Source: an uncultured Spirochaetaceae bacterium
GTDB taxonomy: Bacteria; Spirochaetota; Spirochaetia; Sphaerochaetales; Sphaerochaetaceae
Assembly (NCBI GenBank): GCA_946414625.1
Contig: CAMKPI010000034.1
Location: 1-13,265 of the forward strand
DNA length: 13,265 nt
Direction: 5' to 3'
Part shown: in pieces, positions 1-6,730 of the stretch
Numbering within the stretch: position 1 is the first letter of the stretch
How the letters are laid out: each line of letters opens with the position of its first letter
Program-made: the position numbers and the translations under genes
Notes under the pieces: generated by a model
Told to the model about the DNA's origin: nothing
Seen by the model: the letters and a program-made list of their open reading frames with translations, nothing else
The model's database searches: none

Positions 1-854
1 TAGAGAAGGTTCGCGTGACCGCGCCAGAGCATTTTTGGAGGCTTTGTGGGGTCGTCGTCCTCGAAATAGTTGTCAGGAACATGTATTTTTGCCCCCAACG
101 CAACATCGCGGAGGTACTCAGACGCCAGCGTTTCGCGGTCATATTCCGAATGCCCCATGATGTAAACCTGTCTGCCTCCGCTTGTGCAACAGGCATACAG
201 CCCTGCCTTGTCGGAAAGTGAGAGGATTTTCATGCCGGGCAGCGACTCCACATCCTCCAGACGCACCGTGGTATGCCGGGAATGAGGGGCGTAGAACTCG
301 TCGTCAAAGCCACGCATCAGGATGGAGTCGCGCTTGACCACTCTATGGCTGAACACGCCGAAAAGCTTCTCCCCCAGCATATATTTGCGAACTCCAAAAT
401 GATGATACAGCGCAGCCTGCGCCCCCCAGCAAATGTGAAATGTGCTGTGAACGTGGCTCCGCGTCCAGTCCATTATTTCACACAACTCCTGCCAGTAGTC
501 CACATCCTCAAAGTCCAGCTGCTCAACTGGAGCCCCGGTGATTATCATGCCGTCGAACTTGATGGATTTTATGTCGTCGAACGTCTTATAAAAGCTCTGC
601 ATGTGAGATTCTGAGACATGGGTGCTCCTATGTGAAGATGTCTGCACCAGGGTCAGCTCCACCTGCAGGGGCGTGTTCCCGACAAGACGTGATATCTGCG
701 TCTCGGTTGTGATCTTTGTCGGCATAAGATTGAGAAGCGCAATCTTCAGCGGCCGGATATCCTGCGTGCGCGCACGGGTCTCCGTCATGACGAAAATGTT
801 CTCGTCCTCAAGAATCTTCCGGGCAGGCAGCGCGTTAGGGATTTTTATCGGCAA
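1..854 (-). CDS. metA: Homoserine O-acyltransferase MetA (probably O-acetyltransferase), 3' end cut by window
   Basis: MetA acylates the hydroxyl of homoserine, the first committed step of methionine synthesis, in the cytoplasm. About 284 residues are visible; the C-terminus lies beyond the left edge. The N-terminus MPIKIPNALPARKIL matches the family start. It requires a TTG codon at 852-854, which has AAGGAG six bases upstream; no ATG is available. Visible active-site elements are the nucleophile Cys142 in HICWGAQA and the His235/Glu237 pair in MGHSEYD. Residue 111, in GAPVEQLDFED, is Glu. In this family Glu111 is associated with acetyl-CoA specificity, whereas E. coli has Gly111 and uses succinyl-CoA, so O-acetylhomoserine is the predicted product (inference). 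The gene starts 12 nt after the metY stop and is presumably co-transcribed with it. Confidence 0.95.
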   Translation of the reverse strand, partial: MPIKIPNALPARKILEDENIFVMTETRARTQDIRPLKIALLNLMPTKITTETQISRLVGNTPLQVELTLVQTSSHRSTHVSESHMQSFYKTFDDIKSIKFDGMIITGAPVEQLDFEDVDYWQELCEIMDWTRSHVHSTFHICWGAQAALYHHFGVRKYMLGEKLFGVFSHRVVKRDSILMRGFDDEFYAPHSRHTTVRLEDVESLPGMKILSLSDKAGLYACCTSGGRQVYIMGHSEYDRETLASEYLRDVALGAKIHVPDNYFEDDDPTKPPKMLWRGHANLL

Positions 855-866
855 ATGCGGCTCCTT

Positions 867-2150
867 TTAGACTGCGTCCAGCGCACGCGCTACATCACAG
901 ATAATGTCCTCAGCATCCTCCAAGCCGCACGAGAGCCGCACAAGAGCCGCTGGAATACCCGCGGCGGAGAGCTCCGAGTCGGACATCTGCCTGTGCGTGG
1001 TGAGAGACGGGCAGAGACAGCAGCACCTGGAATCTGAGACATGAGTCTCTATCTGGAAGATTTTCAATGCTTCCATGAACCTCTCCGCCCTGTCTCTTCC
1101 GCCTTTGAGAATGACAGAGACCACGCCGCATGTTCCGCCGGGCATATACTTCTCCACAAGAGCGTGATCCGGGCTGCTGGGCAGAGCCGGGTATTTCACG
1201 GACTCAACCGCAGGATGCTTCTCCAAAAAGGAAGCAAGAGCCAGGGCGTTCGAGCAGTGCCGCGCCACCCTGACATGAAGGCTTTCAAGCCCAAGATTGA
1301 GATAAAAAGCGTTCTGCGGACTTTGGATCGAGCCAAAATCCCGCATCAGATGCGCTACACACTTGGTTATGAACGCTCCGCCCATGCCGAACTTATCAGC
1401 GTAGACAATTCCATGATAGCTCTCGTCAGGCTCGCAGAGCGACGGGAACTTGTCCTTATGCGCCATCCAGTCAAATTTTCCACCGTCGACAATACATCCA
1501 CCCACTGTCGAGGCATGGCCGTCGATGTACTTGGTTGTGGAATGGATCACTATGTCGCAGCCCCATTCAATCGGGCGGCAGTTCACGGGAGTTGGAAACG
1601 TGTTGTCTACTATGAGGGGAATCCCGCATGAATGGGCGGCTTTCGCAAAGGTTTCGATATCAAGCACATCAAGCGACGGGTTGGATATTGTCTCTCCGAA
1701 CAAGGCCTTTGTATTCGGACGGATGGCGGCGCGAATCTCGTCATATGAGGAGGATACGGGGATGAATGTGAACTCTATTCCCATTTTCTTCAGAGTGTGG
1801 CTGAAGAGGTTGTACGTTCCGCCGTATATGCTGCTGGAGGAGACTATATGATCTCCCGCCTGTGCAATATTGAAAATTGAAAAGAACGACGCCGCCTGGC
1901 CGCTGGATGTGAGTATCGCCGCCGATCCGCCCTCCAGGTCGCGGATTTTCGCAGCAACGAGGTCGTTCGACGGATTGGCAAGACGGGTATACATGTATCC
2001 GGGATCGTCCAGGTTGAATATGTCGGCAAGCTGGGCGCTCGTGTCGTATTTATACGTTGTGCTCTGGTATATAGGCATCTGGCGAGGCTCCCCGTTCTTC
2101 GCCTTGTAGCCGGACTGCACGCAAACGGTGCCGATTCCCTGTTTTTTCAT
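867..2150 (-). CDS. metY: O-acetylhomoserine sulfhydrylase MetY (Cys/Met metabolism PLP enzyme)
   Basis: This enzyme converts O-acetylhomoserine plus sulfide to homocysteine and acetate, using PLP. The 427-residue length is typical of MetY and longer than cystathionine gamma-synthase. Family marks are TRLANPSNDL near residue 56, SSGQAA near 82, the PLP-contacting Asp182 in VDNTF, and the Schiff-base Lys207 in IHSTTKYIDGH. The segment VDGGKFDW and the following EPDESYHGIVY are characteristic of the O-acetylhomoserine-type branch. I chose the ATG at 2148-2150 because AGGAGG sits six bases upstream; an in-frame ATG five codons earlier lies across that site and has no good one of its own. It pairs with metA just downstream, giving a two-step direct-sulfhydrylation route. 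No SAM riboswitch or clear promoter was found upstream, so transcription from the coiled-coil gene through the repeat region is possible. Confidence 0.95.
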   Translation of the reverse strand: MKKQGIGTVCVQSGYKAKNGEPRQMPIYQSTTYKYDTSAQLADIFNLDDPGYMYTRLANPSNDLVAAKIRDLEGGSAAILTSSGQAASFFSIFNIAQAGDHIVSSSSIYGGTYNLFSHTLKKMGIEFTFIPVSSSYDEIRAAIRPNTKALFGETISNPSLDVLDIETFAKAAHSCGIPLIVDNTFPTPVNCRPIEWGCDIVIHSTTKYIDGHASTVGGCIVDGGKFDWMAHKDKFPSLCEPDESYHGIVYADKFGMGGAFITKCVAHLMRDFGSIQSPQNAFYLNLGLESLHVRVARHCSNALALASFLEKHPAVESVKYPALPSSPDHALVEKYMPGGTCGVVSVILKGGRDRAERFMEALKIFQIETHVSDSRCCCLCPSLTTHRQMSDSELSAAGIPAALVRLSCGLEDAEDIICDVARALDAV

Positions 2151-2188
2151 AATGCCTCCTTCCATTTATCTTCCAAGCCCATATAGCG

Positions 2189-2237
2189 GAGAGTCCGCTG
2201 CCCCTACGTCGAGCCTACACGAGAGTCCGCTGCCCCA
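2189..2237. repeat. Two direct copies of a 16-bp sequence, 32 bp apart
   Basis: GAGAGTCCGCTGCCCC occurs at 2190-2205 and again at 2222-2237, in the presumed metY leader. The spacing of 32 bp suggests a small local duplication. No function can be assigned. Confidence 0.7.
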
Positions 2238-2370
2238 CGCTCCTACGCAAAACTACTCGGGAGATCCAGCCAGAACAGGCTCTCTACAATGCTGAATTGT
2301 ATGTTCCCTCGACTTCGCCCACGTGAGACTCCACACAAAACGCAATAAGCGCTACGCAGATCTCCCCGCT

Positions 2371-2668
2371 CCCGAGAACCGCGCTACCGCGAGAGCTCCA
2401 GAGGTTTCATCAATTTTGCAGTACGAACACACACGATCCGAGAACAAGCGTTACGCGCCAGCAGTAACCGTTCGCAACGCATTTGCAGTACGCGCGCACA
2501 CACGATCCGAGAACGGTACCAGCGCGAGAGCTCCAGAGGTTTCCTCAATTTTACAGTACGAACACACACGATCCGAGAACCGCGCCAGCGCGAGAGCTCC
2601 AGAGGTTTCCTCGCTTTTGCAGTACGGGCACACACGATCCGAGAACCGCGCTACCGCGAGAGCTCCAG
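2371..2668. repeat. Tandem array of about 66-bp units copying the 3' end of the coiled-coil gene
   Basis: The landmark CGAGAAC ends at 2379, 2445, 2514, 2580 and 2646, giving periods of 66, 69, 66 and 66 bp, all multiples of three. A full unit contains CGAGAGCTCCAGAGGTTTC, then TTTTGCAGTACG with minor changes, then CACACACGATCCGAGAAC. The unit around 2446-2514 is strongly diverged. The leftmost copy is partial. The rightmost copy runs into the last codons and stop of the coiled-coil gene (LELSR-TAG at 2651-2653). Because the period is a multiple of three and the unit lacks stops in most frames, several long meaningless open frames run through it. Units differ too little for spacers, so this is not a CRISPR array. 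The rest of 2151-2650 holds only the metY ribosome site and the 16-bp duplicate. Confidence 0.9.
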
Positions 2669-3784
2669 CTGTTCAACGTTCCTGTGGATTTCCGCCTGCC
2701 TCTGCTTCAATGCCTCGATGGCAGTCTTCTCCTCGTCCATCTTGGTCTGGACTTCCGCCATCTGCCGGTCTATCTGGATTCTCTGCCCGGCGAGATGCTC
2801 CATCTGAGTGACATACGATGCGTTCTGAGACTTGTGTATCTCAACCTCGCGCTCCAGCATCATATAATCCATCTGCAAGTTACGCTGCATAAGGTTTATA
2901 TTTGCGGTACGTATACGGGTGCAAACCTGTTTGATATTATGCGGAGCGTCGCTTGTCATCCACTCATTCATGCCCTGCGCAAGCACCCTGCCGTATTCAG
3001 TGAACTTTGTCTCAAGCTCAGCCAGAACCTGTCTGTCCTTTGATTCGAGAGTTTTCAGCATTCTGCTCTCGTCACCATAGGCGCCCATGTTCTGCAGCTC
3101 TCCGCGAGCCCTGGATATGTTCGTCTCGCTTTCCTTGATGAGTCCGCGGTAGTTCTTCTTCAGGCTCATCGCGTCATCCATCTCCCGGATCACCGAGTTT
3201 GCTTTTTGCCCCGGGATATACTTGTAGTCACCGGATGTCATGAGGCGGCGGCCCGTCTCGTAATAAACGTCGTTGAGTTTGTCCTTGTGTCGCGCGATCT
3301 TCTTGTCGATACTGGAAATACCAAAACCTTCAGGTCCCTTCTTTTCTTCCAGCGCCGCCTTCTTTGCCTCCAGCGAGGAGAGAAGCCTCTCGTATTCCTT
3401 CACCGGCTCCAGGCACCTGTACACGCTCTCCGGAAGCTTCCCCTCGCTGGCTGCCTCGTTCGCAACCGCCCCGAGACGGGCAATGAGAATATTGTAATGA
3501 TTGTCGAGATCCTTCATCGAGAGCTGGGTCTTCACAATTTCCTGATCTGAGGAGTTTACCTCCTTCAGAGCCTCGTGAACGGCATTTATCTGCCCCTCGA
3601 TCTCGTCCTTTATCTTGATGGTGGCGCAAAGCTCTGCGTAGGGCTCGTTCGCCGGCTCGTAGCCTATGGCCGAATGCCATTCCCCCGCCACCGCTCCGAG
3701 CTCCATGTAAAGAGCTTCGATGTTCTGCTGGATTTTACCTATCTGTACCTTCAGGCTTTCGATTTCAGTATTGATGCTAGGCAT
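2651..3784 (-). CDS. Coiled-coil protein of unknown function
   Basis: I do not recognise this 377-residue protein. It is rich in Glu, Lys, Gln, Met and Ala, with long heptad-like helical stretches at about residues 1-35, 125-175, 200-232 and 300-375. There is no signal peptide or membrane segment, so it is probably cytoplasmic. A central section near 180-200 (SGDYKYIPGQKANSV) is less helical. The ATG at 3782-3784 was chosen because GAGG lies five bases upstream and because the upstream in-frame extension overlaps the promoter. The general pattern resembles structural or scaffold coiled-coil proteins, but that is only a style match. Its stop codon and last five codons form the first unit of the tandem repeat array downstream. 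metY follows in the same direction about 500 nt later. Confidence 0.85.
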   Translation of the reverse strand: MPSINTEIESLKVQIGKIQQNIEALYMELGAVAGEWHSAIGYEPANEPYAELCATIKIKDEIEGQINAVHEALKEVNSSDQEIVKTQLSMKDLDNHYNILIARLGAVANEAASEGKLPESVYRCLEPVKEYERLLSSLEAKKAALEEKKGPEGFGISSIDKKIARHKDKLNDVYYETGRRLMTSGDYKYIPGQKANSVIREMDDAMSLKKNYRGLIKESETNISRARGELQNMGAYGDESRMLKTLESKDRQVLAELETKFTEYGRVLAQGMNEWMTSDAPHNIKQVCTRIRTANINLMQRNLQMDYMMLEREVEIHKSQNASYVTQMEHLAGQRIQIDRQMAEVQTKMDEEKTAIEALKQRQAEIHRNVEQLELSR

Positions 3785-3896
3785 GGCCACCTCGTTAAAA
3801 CTTTTTCCGGGTTCTGGCGCGCCGCAAGGCCACAGCCGAAGCCAGGCAAAACCGGCGCCGGACTCCGGATTCCATGCAAGGCGCAAAGATGCGGCA

Positions 3897-3924
3897 ATTA
3901 TATCACAACTTCTTTTTCTTTCAA
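3897..3924 (-). promoter_or_regulatory. Sigma70-type promoter for the coiled-coil gene
   Basis: Read on the minus strand, TTGAAA (3919-3924) is followed after 16 bp by a perfect TATAAT (3897-3902). Transcription would begin near 3889-3891, giving a leader of about 105 nt before the ATG at 3784. Confidence 0.75.
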
Positions 3925-3966
3925 ACTGCAATTGAATATATTTCGTTTACTTTGTAAAATACCAGC

Positions 3967-3999
3967 CGGCGGAGCCCTGTCACCGCCGATGTTTTTTTT
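3967..3999 (+). terminator. Hairpin plus T8, plus-strand orientation, between divergent genes
   Basis: CGGCGG (3967-3972) and CCGCCG (3983-3988) form a six-pair GC stem with a 10-nt loop, followed by ATG and eight T. It faces right although no plus-strand gene precedes it. It may insulate the downstream operon or end a short transcript from the divergent region. Confidence 0.5.
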
Positions 4000-4006
4000 A
4001 AATTTT

Positions 4007-4035
4007 TTTACATTTGATAATTGCTTGCTTACAGT
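4007..4035 (+). promoter_or_regulatory. Candidate promoter for the RNA-binding protein operon
   Basis: TTTACA (4007-4012) is followed after 17 bp by TACAGT (4030-4035): five and four matches to the consensus hexamers. It gives a leader of roughly 115 nt. The surrounding T-rich tract could aid initiation. Confidence 0.5.
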
Positions 4036-4048
4036 GAATTTAACAAAA

Positions 4049-4136
4049 ACGCCCGCCTGAGTGCATTTCACAGTCCAAGCCTCCGGAATCTTGAGGAGAC
4101 CTGACGCAGACAAAGAGCCGGGCGTATGCAAAGCAT
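4049..4136 (+). promoter_or_regulatory. Structured 5' leader of the RNA-binding protein gene
   Basis: ACGCCCG (4049-4055) is complementary to CGGGCGT (4119-4125), closing a domain that contains CCTC/GAGG (4080-4083 with 4093-4096). A small hairpin ATGC-AAA-GCAT (4126-4136) follows just before the ribosome site AAAGGAG. Regulation is an inference from the potential fold only. Confidence 0.4.
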
Positions 4137-4158
4137 GACCAGTTAAAGGAGATTTGTC

Positions 4159-4881
4159 ATGGCAAAGGTGATTGAAACCGAAAACGACGCAATAAAGAAA
4201 GCCCTATCCGACATGGGGCTTTACAAGAATCCGGAACTGCTTGAAAACATAAGAAAAACGATAAAGAAAAACGTGCCGATGGGAATGCGCGGGAATTTCC
4301 TCGCATACCTTTATGTTTCCAGCCAGTACTACAAAGGCGACGGCACAGATGTGAAAAAGAGGCAAGGCAGGGCCGGCGTCTCCGGCGCGGAGAGGGGAGA
4401 GGCAGAGCATTCCTTACACTCAGATCGTCGAGACGCGAAGAACGGCAGAGACACGCAGGGCGTACAAAGGGGCTTGCGGGCTGAAGGACAGCATTTTGTA
4501 TCCGCGAAGAGTGAGGACGAATCCCGCACAGCAGCGAATTTCGACACACGGCGCGACACAGATACCGACGAGCGGCCTCAGAGGTCTTTCCCATCTCCCC
4601 GGGTGCAGAGCGAGGGCACAACATCCATATATGTCAATGTGGGCAGAATCAGCCGCATCTCTCCTGCTTCCATTATTCAATTCATCGCAAACGGCTCCGG
4701 CCTGAAAGATTCTGATATCCTCTCTCTCACCTACAGGCAGAATTATTCCTTCCTGACGGTCAAAACCGAAAATGCCCGGCAGGTGGTCGAAAAAATGAAC
4801 GGCGCCGAGCTGAAAGGAAGAAAACTGAGGGTGAACTACGCCAAGGATCAGGGCGAAAGCAGTCAGGCGTCCGAGCACTAG
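4159..4881 (+). CDS. Stand-alone DbpA-type RNA-binding domain protein
   Basis: The 240-residue protein has three parts. Residues 1-65 form a helical, Lys-rich module (ENDAIKKALSDMGLYKNPEL and onward). Residues 66-153 are a polar, Arg/Glu/Asp/Ser-rich linker that looks disordered. Residues 155-228 resemble the DbpA/CsdA C-terminal RNA-binding domain, an RRM-like fold, with IYVNVGRISRISPASII, then NYSFLTVKTENA and LKGRKLRVNYA. In DbpA this domain follows a DEAD-box helicase and binds 23S rRNA; here no helicase motifs are present. An RNA-binding role, perhaps in ribosome assembly, is inferred. The start has AAAGGAG seven bases upstream. It is the first gene of a probable operon with the hydrolase (31-nt gap) and the RNA methyltransferase. 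Confidence 0.88.
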   Translation: MAKVIETENDAIKKALSDMGLYKNPELLENIRKTIKKNVPMGMRGNFLAYLYVSSQYYKGDGTDVKKRQGRAGVSGAERGEAEHSLHSDRRDAKNGRDTQGVQRGLRAEGQHFVSAKSEDESRTAANFDTRRDTDTDERPQRSFPSPRVQSEGTTSIYVNVGRISRISPASIIQFIANGSGLKDSDILSLTYRQNYSFLTVKTENARQVVEKMNGAELKGRKLRVNYAKDQGESSQASEH

Positions 4882-4912
4882 GGAAGGCTTTTCAGAAGAT
4901 TCAAGCAACGAT

Positions 4913-5788
4913 ATGCGGATTATAAGACTGCACCTGGGTCATCTCAGGACGAATTGCTACCTCGTGGAGGGTGTTTTCGAAGGCGAGCGTTATATGATGG
5001 TCGTCGATCCGGCTGACAGCGCGGAAAAAATCATGGACGCGGCGCGGCTTCTGGACGCCTGGTACGGCGCGGAAGAGCCCGGTATCACACCGCTTGGAGC
5101 AGAAGTCCCCGGTACCGAACTCGGCACGGAGCATTCCGATACCACGCACGACGTGGAGCAATCCAGCGTTGCGTCGGGCACCTGGCAATCCGACACCGCG
5201 GCGTGTGATATCACCCACATTGTCCTGACGCACGCCCATTTCGACCATATCGGAGCGGTGCGGGACCTGAAAAGAATTTTTCCCAAAAGCCTTTTCTGCG
5301 CGGGAATAGACGAAGACACTTCGGAAAGACAGATCAAGCGTACAATGCTTGCCGCTTTGGGCGATTACTACTACAAAAAGCTGAACGTGGACCGGCGGGA
5401 CATGTCGTTGCCCGAGCCTGACGCCCTCTTATCCGATGGGGACAAAATCCTGGACTTCAAAGTAATCTCCACCCCGGGACACACAAATGGCTCCATCTGC
5501 CTATACTGCGGGAGTGAGGGTGCGAAGAGTGAGGGTGCGCTCTTTGCAGGATCTCCGGCAGAAGTCAGGAACGCAAAGCGCCTTCTGGGAGGGCTCCTTT
5601 TAAGCGGCGACACCCTTTTCAAAGACGGCCACGGTCGCACCGATCTTTTTGGGAACGAATACGACATGGCGGCATCGATACACCGCCTCATGAGGCTATC
5701 GGGAGACACCACAGTGCTGCCGGGCCACGGCCCTCTGACAACCATCGGCGCCGAAGCGCGGCTCTGGACAAAGGCGGATGACACATGA
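4913..5788 (+). CDS. MBL-fold metallo-hydrolase (glyoxalase II-like)
   Basis: This cytoplasmic hydrolase of the metallo-beta-lactamase superfamily has the full metal-binding set: THAHFDH (His107, His109, Asp111, His112), TPGHT (His190), SGDTLF (Asp233) and LPGHG (His272). The N-terminus MRIIRLHLGHLRTNCYLVEG is typical of the glyoxalase II-like group. Members hydrolyse thioesters such as S-lactoylglutathione or have unknown substrates, so the substrate here is open. At 291 residues it is longer than the usual 200-220, because of a Ser/Thr/Glu-rich insertion at about 51-98 and another at about 200-227 that contains a tandem SEGAK/SEGAL. The ribosome site before the ATG is weak, suggesting coupling to the gene upstream. 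Its end overlaps the next gene by ATGA. Confidence 0.9.
   Translation: MRIIRLHLGHLRTNCYLVEGVFEGERYMMVVDPADSAEKIMDAARLLDAWYGAEEPGITPLGAEVPGTELGTEHSDTTHDVEQSSVASGTWQSDTAACDITHIVLTHAHFDHIGAVRDLKRIFPKSLFCAGIDEDTSERQIKRTMLAALGDYYYKKLNVDRRDMSLPEPDALLSDGDKILDFKVISTPGHTNGSICLYCGSEGAKSEGALFAGSPAEVRNAKRLLGGLLLSGDTLFKDGHGRTDLFGNEYDMAASIHRLMRLSGDTTVLPGHGPLTTIGAEARLWTKADDT
5512..5539 (+). repeat. 15-bp in-frame tandem duplication inside the hydrolase gene
   Basis: GAGTGAGGGTGCG appears at 5512-5524 and 5527-5539, a period of 15 bp. It adds five residues (SEGAK then SEGAL) in a loop insertion of the hydrolase, without a frameshift. Confidence 0.85.
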
Positions 5789-6519
5789 CGACTTCCGAGA
5801 ACCTGGACAGGATTGAAATCGTCCTTTCCCGCCCCCAATACTCCGGGAACATAGGCAGCGTGTGCAGGGCGATGAAAACAATGGGACTGACGCACCTTGC
5901 TGTGGTGCCCTCTGCGGAATACGACGAGACTCAGATAAAGACATACTCCATACACGCATACGACATCTGGCAGAACCGGAGGATCTTCAACACACTCGAG
6001 GACGCTCTGGGCGGCAGCGTGCTCTCAGTTGCCTCCACCAGAAGGCGCGGAAAGAGCCGGAAGCTCACATATTTCACTCCCGAGGAAGTGGCAGAGCGCG
6101 TCTCGCACTTCGGATACGGAAAAATCTCGGTTGTTTTCGGCTGCGAGTCGGACGGCCTCTCTGACGCGGAGGTACGCCTCTGCAACGAAGTGCTGACAAT
6201 TCCTACAAGCCCGTTGTTCCCCTCCCTGAACCTCGCGCAGGCGGTGCAGATTGTCTGTTATGCGCTTTTCACTGGACTTAAGGAATACCCGGCGGGAGGA
6301 TTCGCTGTGGATAGGGGCCGCTCCGCTTGTGCTGCAGAGAAATGTTCAAATGCGCTGGAGACGATTGGTTATTTCAAAATCCCGGAAGAAAAGGAATTCA
6401 CTACTGAATTTATCCGAGACATAATTTCCCGCGCGTCACTCACCGAGGGGGAGACACAGCGCTTCGAAAAGCTTTTCGTCAAAACGGAGCGGCTTTCTAC
6501 TCACAGGAAATCTGAATAA
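5785..6519 (+). CDS. TrmJ-like SPOUT RNA 2'-O-methyltransferase (TrmH/SpoU family)
   Basis: A 244-residue S-adenosylmethionine-dependent RNA methyltransferase of the knotted SPOUT class, close to the usual TrmJ length. Motif 1 is GNIGSVCRAMKTMGLTHL (residues 21-38), containing the conserved Asn22 and Arg28. Motif 2 is VVFGCESDGLSDAEV (116-130). Motif 3 is IPTSPLFPSLNLAQAVQI (139-156). The general plan resembles E. coli TrmJ, which methylates the ribose of tRNA position 32. The true target here could be tRNA or rRNA. The start codon ATG overlaps the stop of the hydrolase gene (ATGA), implying translational coupling. Presence with an RNA-binding protein in one operon supports an RNA-maturation role, but this is inference. 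Confidence 0.9.
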   Translation: MTTSENLDRIEIVLSRPQYSGNIGSVCRAMKTMGLTHLAVVPSAEYDETQIKTYSIHAYDIWQNRRIFNTLEDALGGSVLSVASTRRRGKSRKLTYFTPEEVAERVSHFGYGKISVVFGCESDGLSDAEVRLCNEVLTIPTSPLFPSLNLAQAVQIVCYALFTGLKEYPAGGFAVDRGRSACAAEKCSNALETIGYFKIPEEKEFTTEFIRDIISRASLTEGETQRFEKLFVKTERLSTHRKSE

Positions 6520-6678
6520 AACGCGATCTGTTATCAATTAAAACAACCGCGGTCGCTCCAGTAGATATTCGCTTTCAAGGAATGAAAATCCGTTGAGAGC
6601 GATCCTTCCAATCGGCTTTAACCTCAAGACCATCTTTCAAGCGCAGAAGAAAATATGCAGAAGATTTGCAGACCGCGG

Positions 6679-6716
6679 ACGGGGCGCTATGTATTTTGCG
6701 TAAATCCCGTTTTTTT
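6679..6716 (+). terminator. Probable terminator of the RNA-binding/hydrolase/methyltransferase operon
   Basis: ACGGG (6679-6683) pairs with CCCGT (6706-6710), with an inner CGC/GCG pair of segments, directly followed by a run of seven T (6710-6716). The stem is interrupted by a bulge and lies about 160 nt after the methyltransferase stop. The stretch 6520-6678 shows no supported gene; it carries inverted CCGCGGTC (6547-6554) and GACCGCGG (6671-6678). Confidence 0.5.
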
Positions 6717-6730
6717 CCATACTTTTATTT

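Noticed and set aside
1041..1851. Plus-strand open frames of 196 and 133 codons
   Set aside because: They are antisense to metY, which has complete family motifs.
2151..2370. SAM-responsive riboswitch upstream of metY
   Set aside because: None of the conserved SAM riboswitch sequences I know was found, and the region instead contains short direct repeats.
2371..2668. CRISPR array
   Set aside because: Unit-to-unit similarity extends through the whole period, with no unique spacers, and no cas genes are present.
2323..3043. Plus-strand open frames of 162 and 186 codons across the repeat array
   Set aside because: They arise because the 66-bp unit is a multiple of three and lacks stops. Their ends run antisense into the coiled-coil gene, and they have no plausible ribosome site.
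4157..4908. Several minus-strand open frames opposite the RNA-binding protein gene
   Set aside because: They are a by-product of the polar, Arg/Glu-rich linker codons on the other strand, with no motif or ribosome site.
6520..6720. Minus-strand open frame of about 60 codons
   Set aside because: It has no start codon or ribosome site at a sensible place, and the end of the operon and a terminator lie here.
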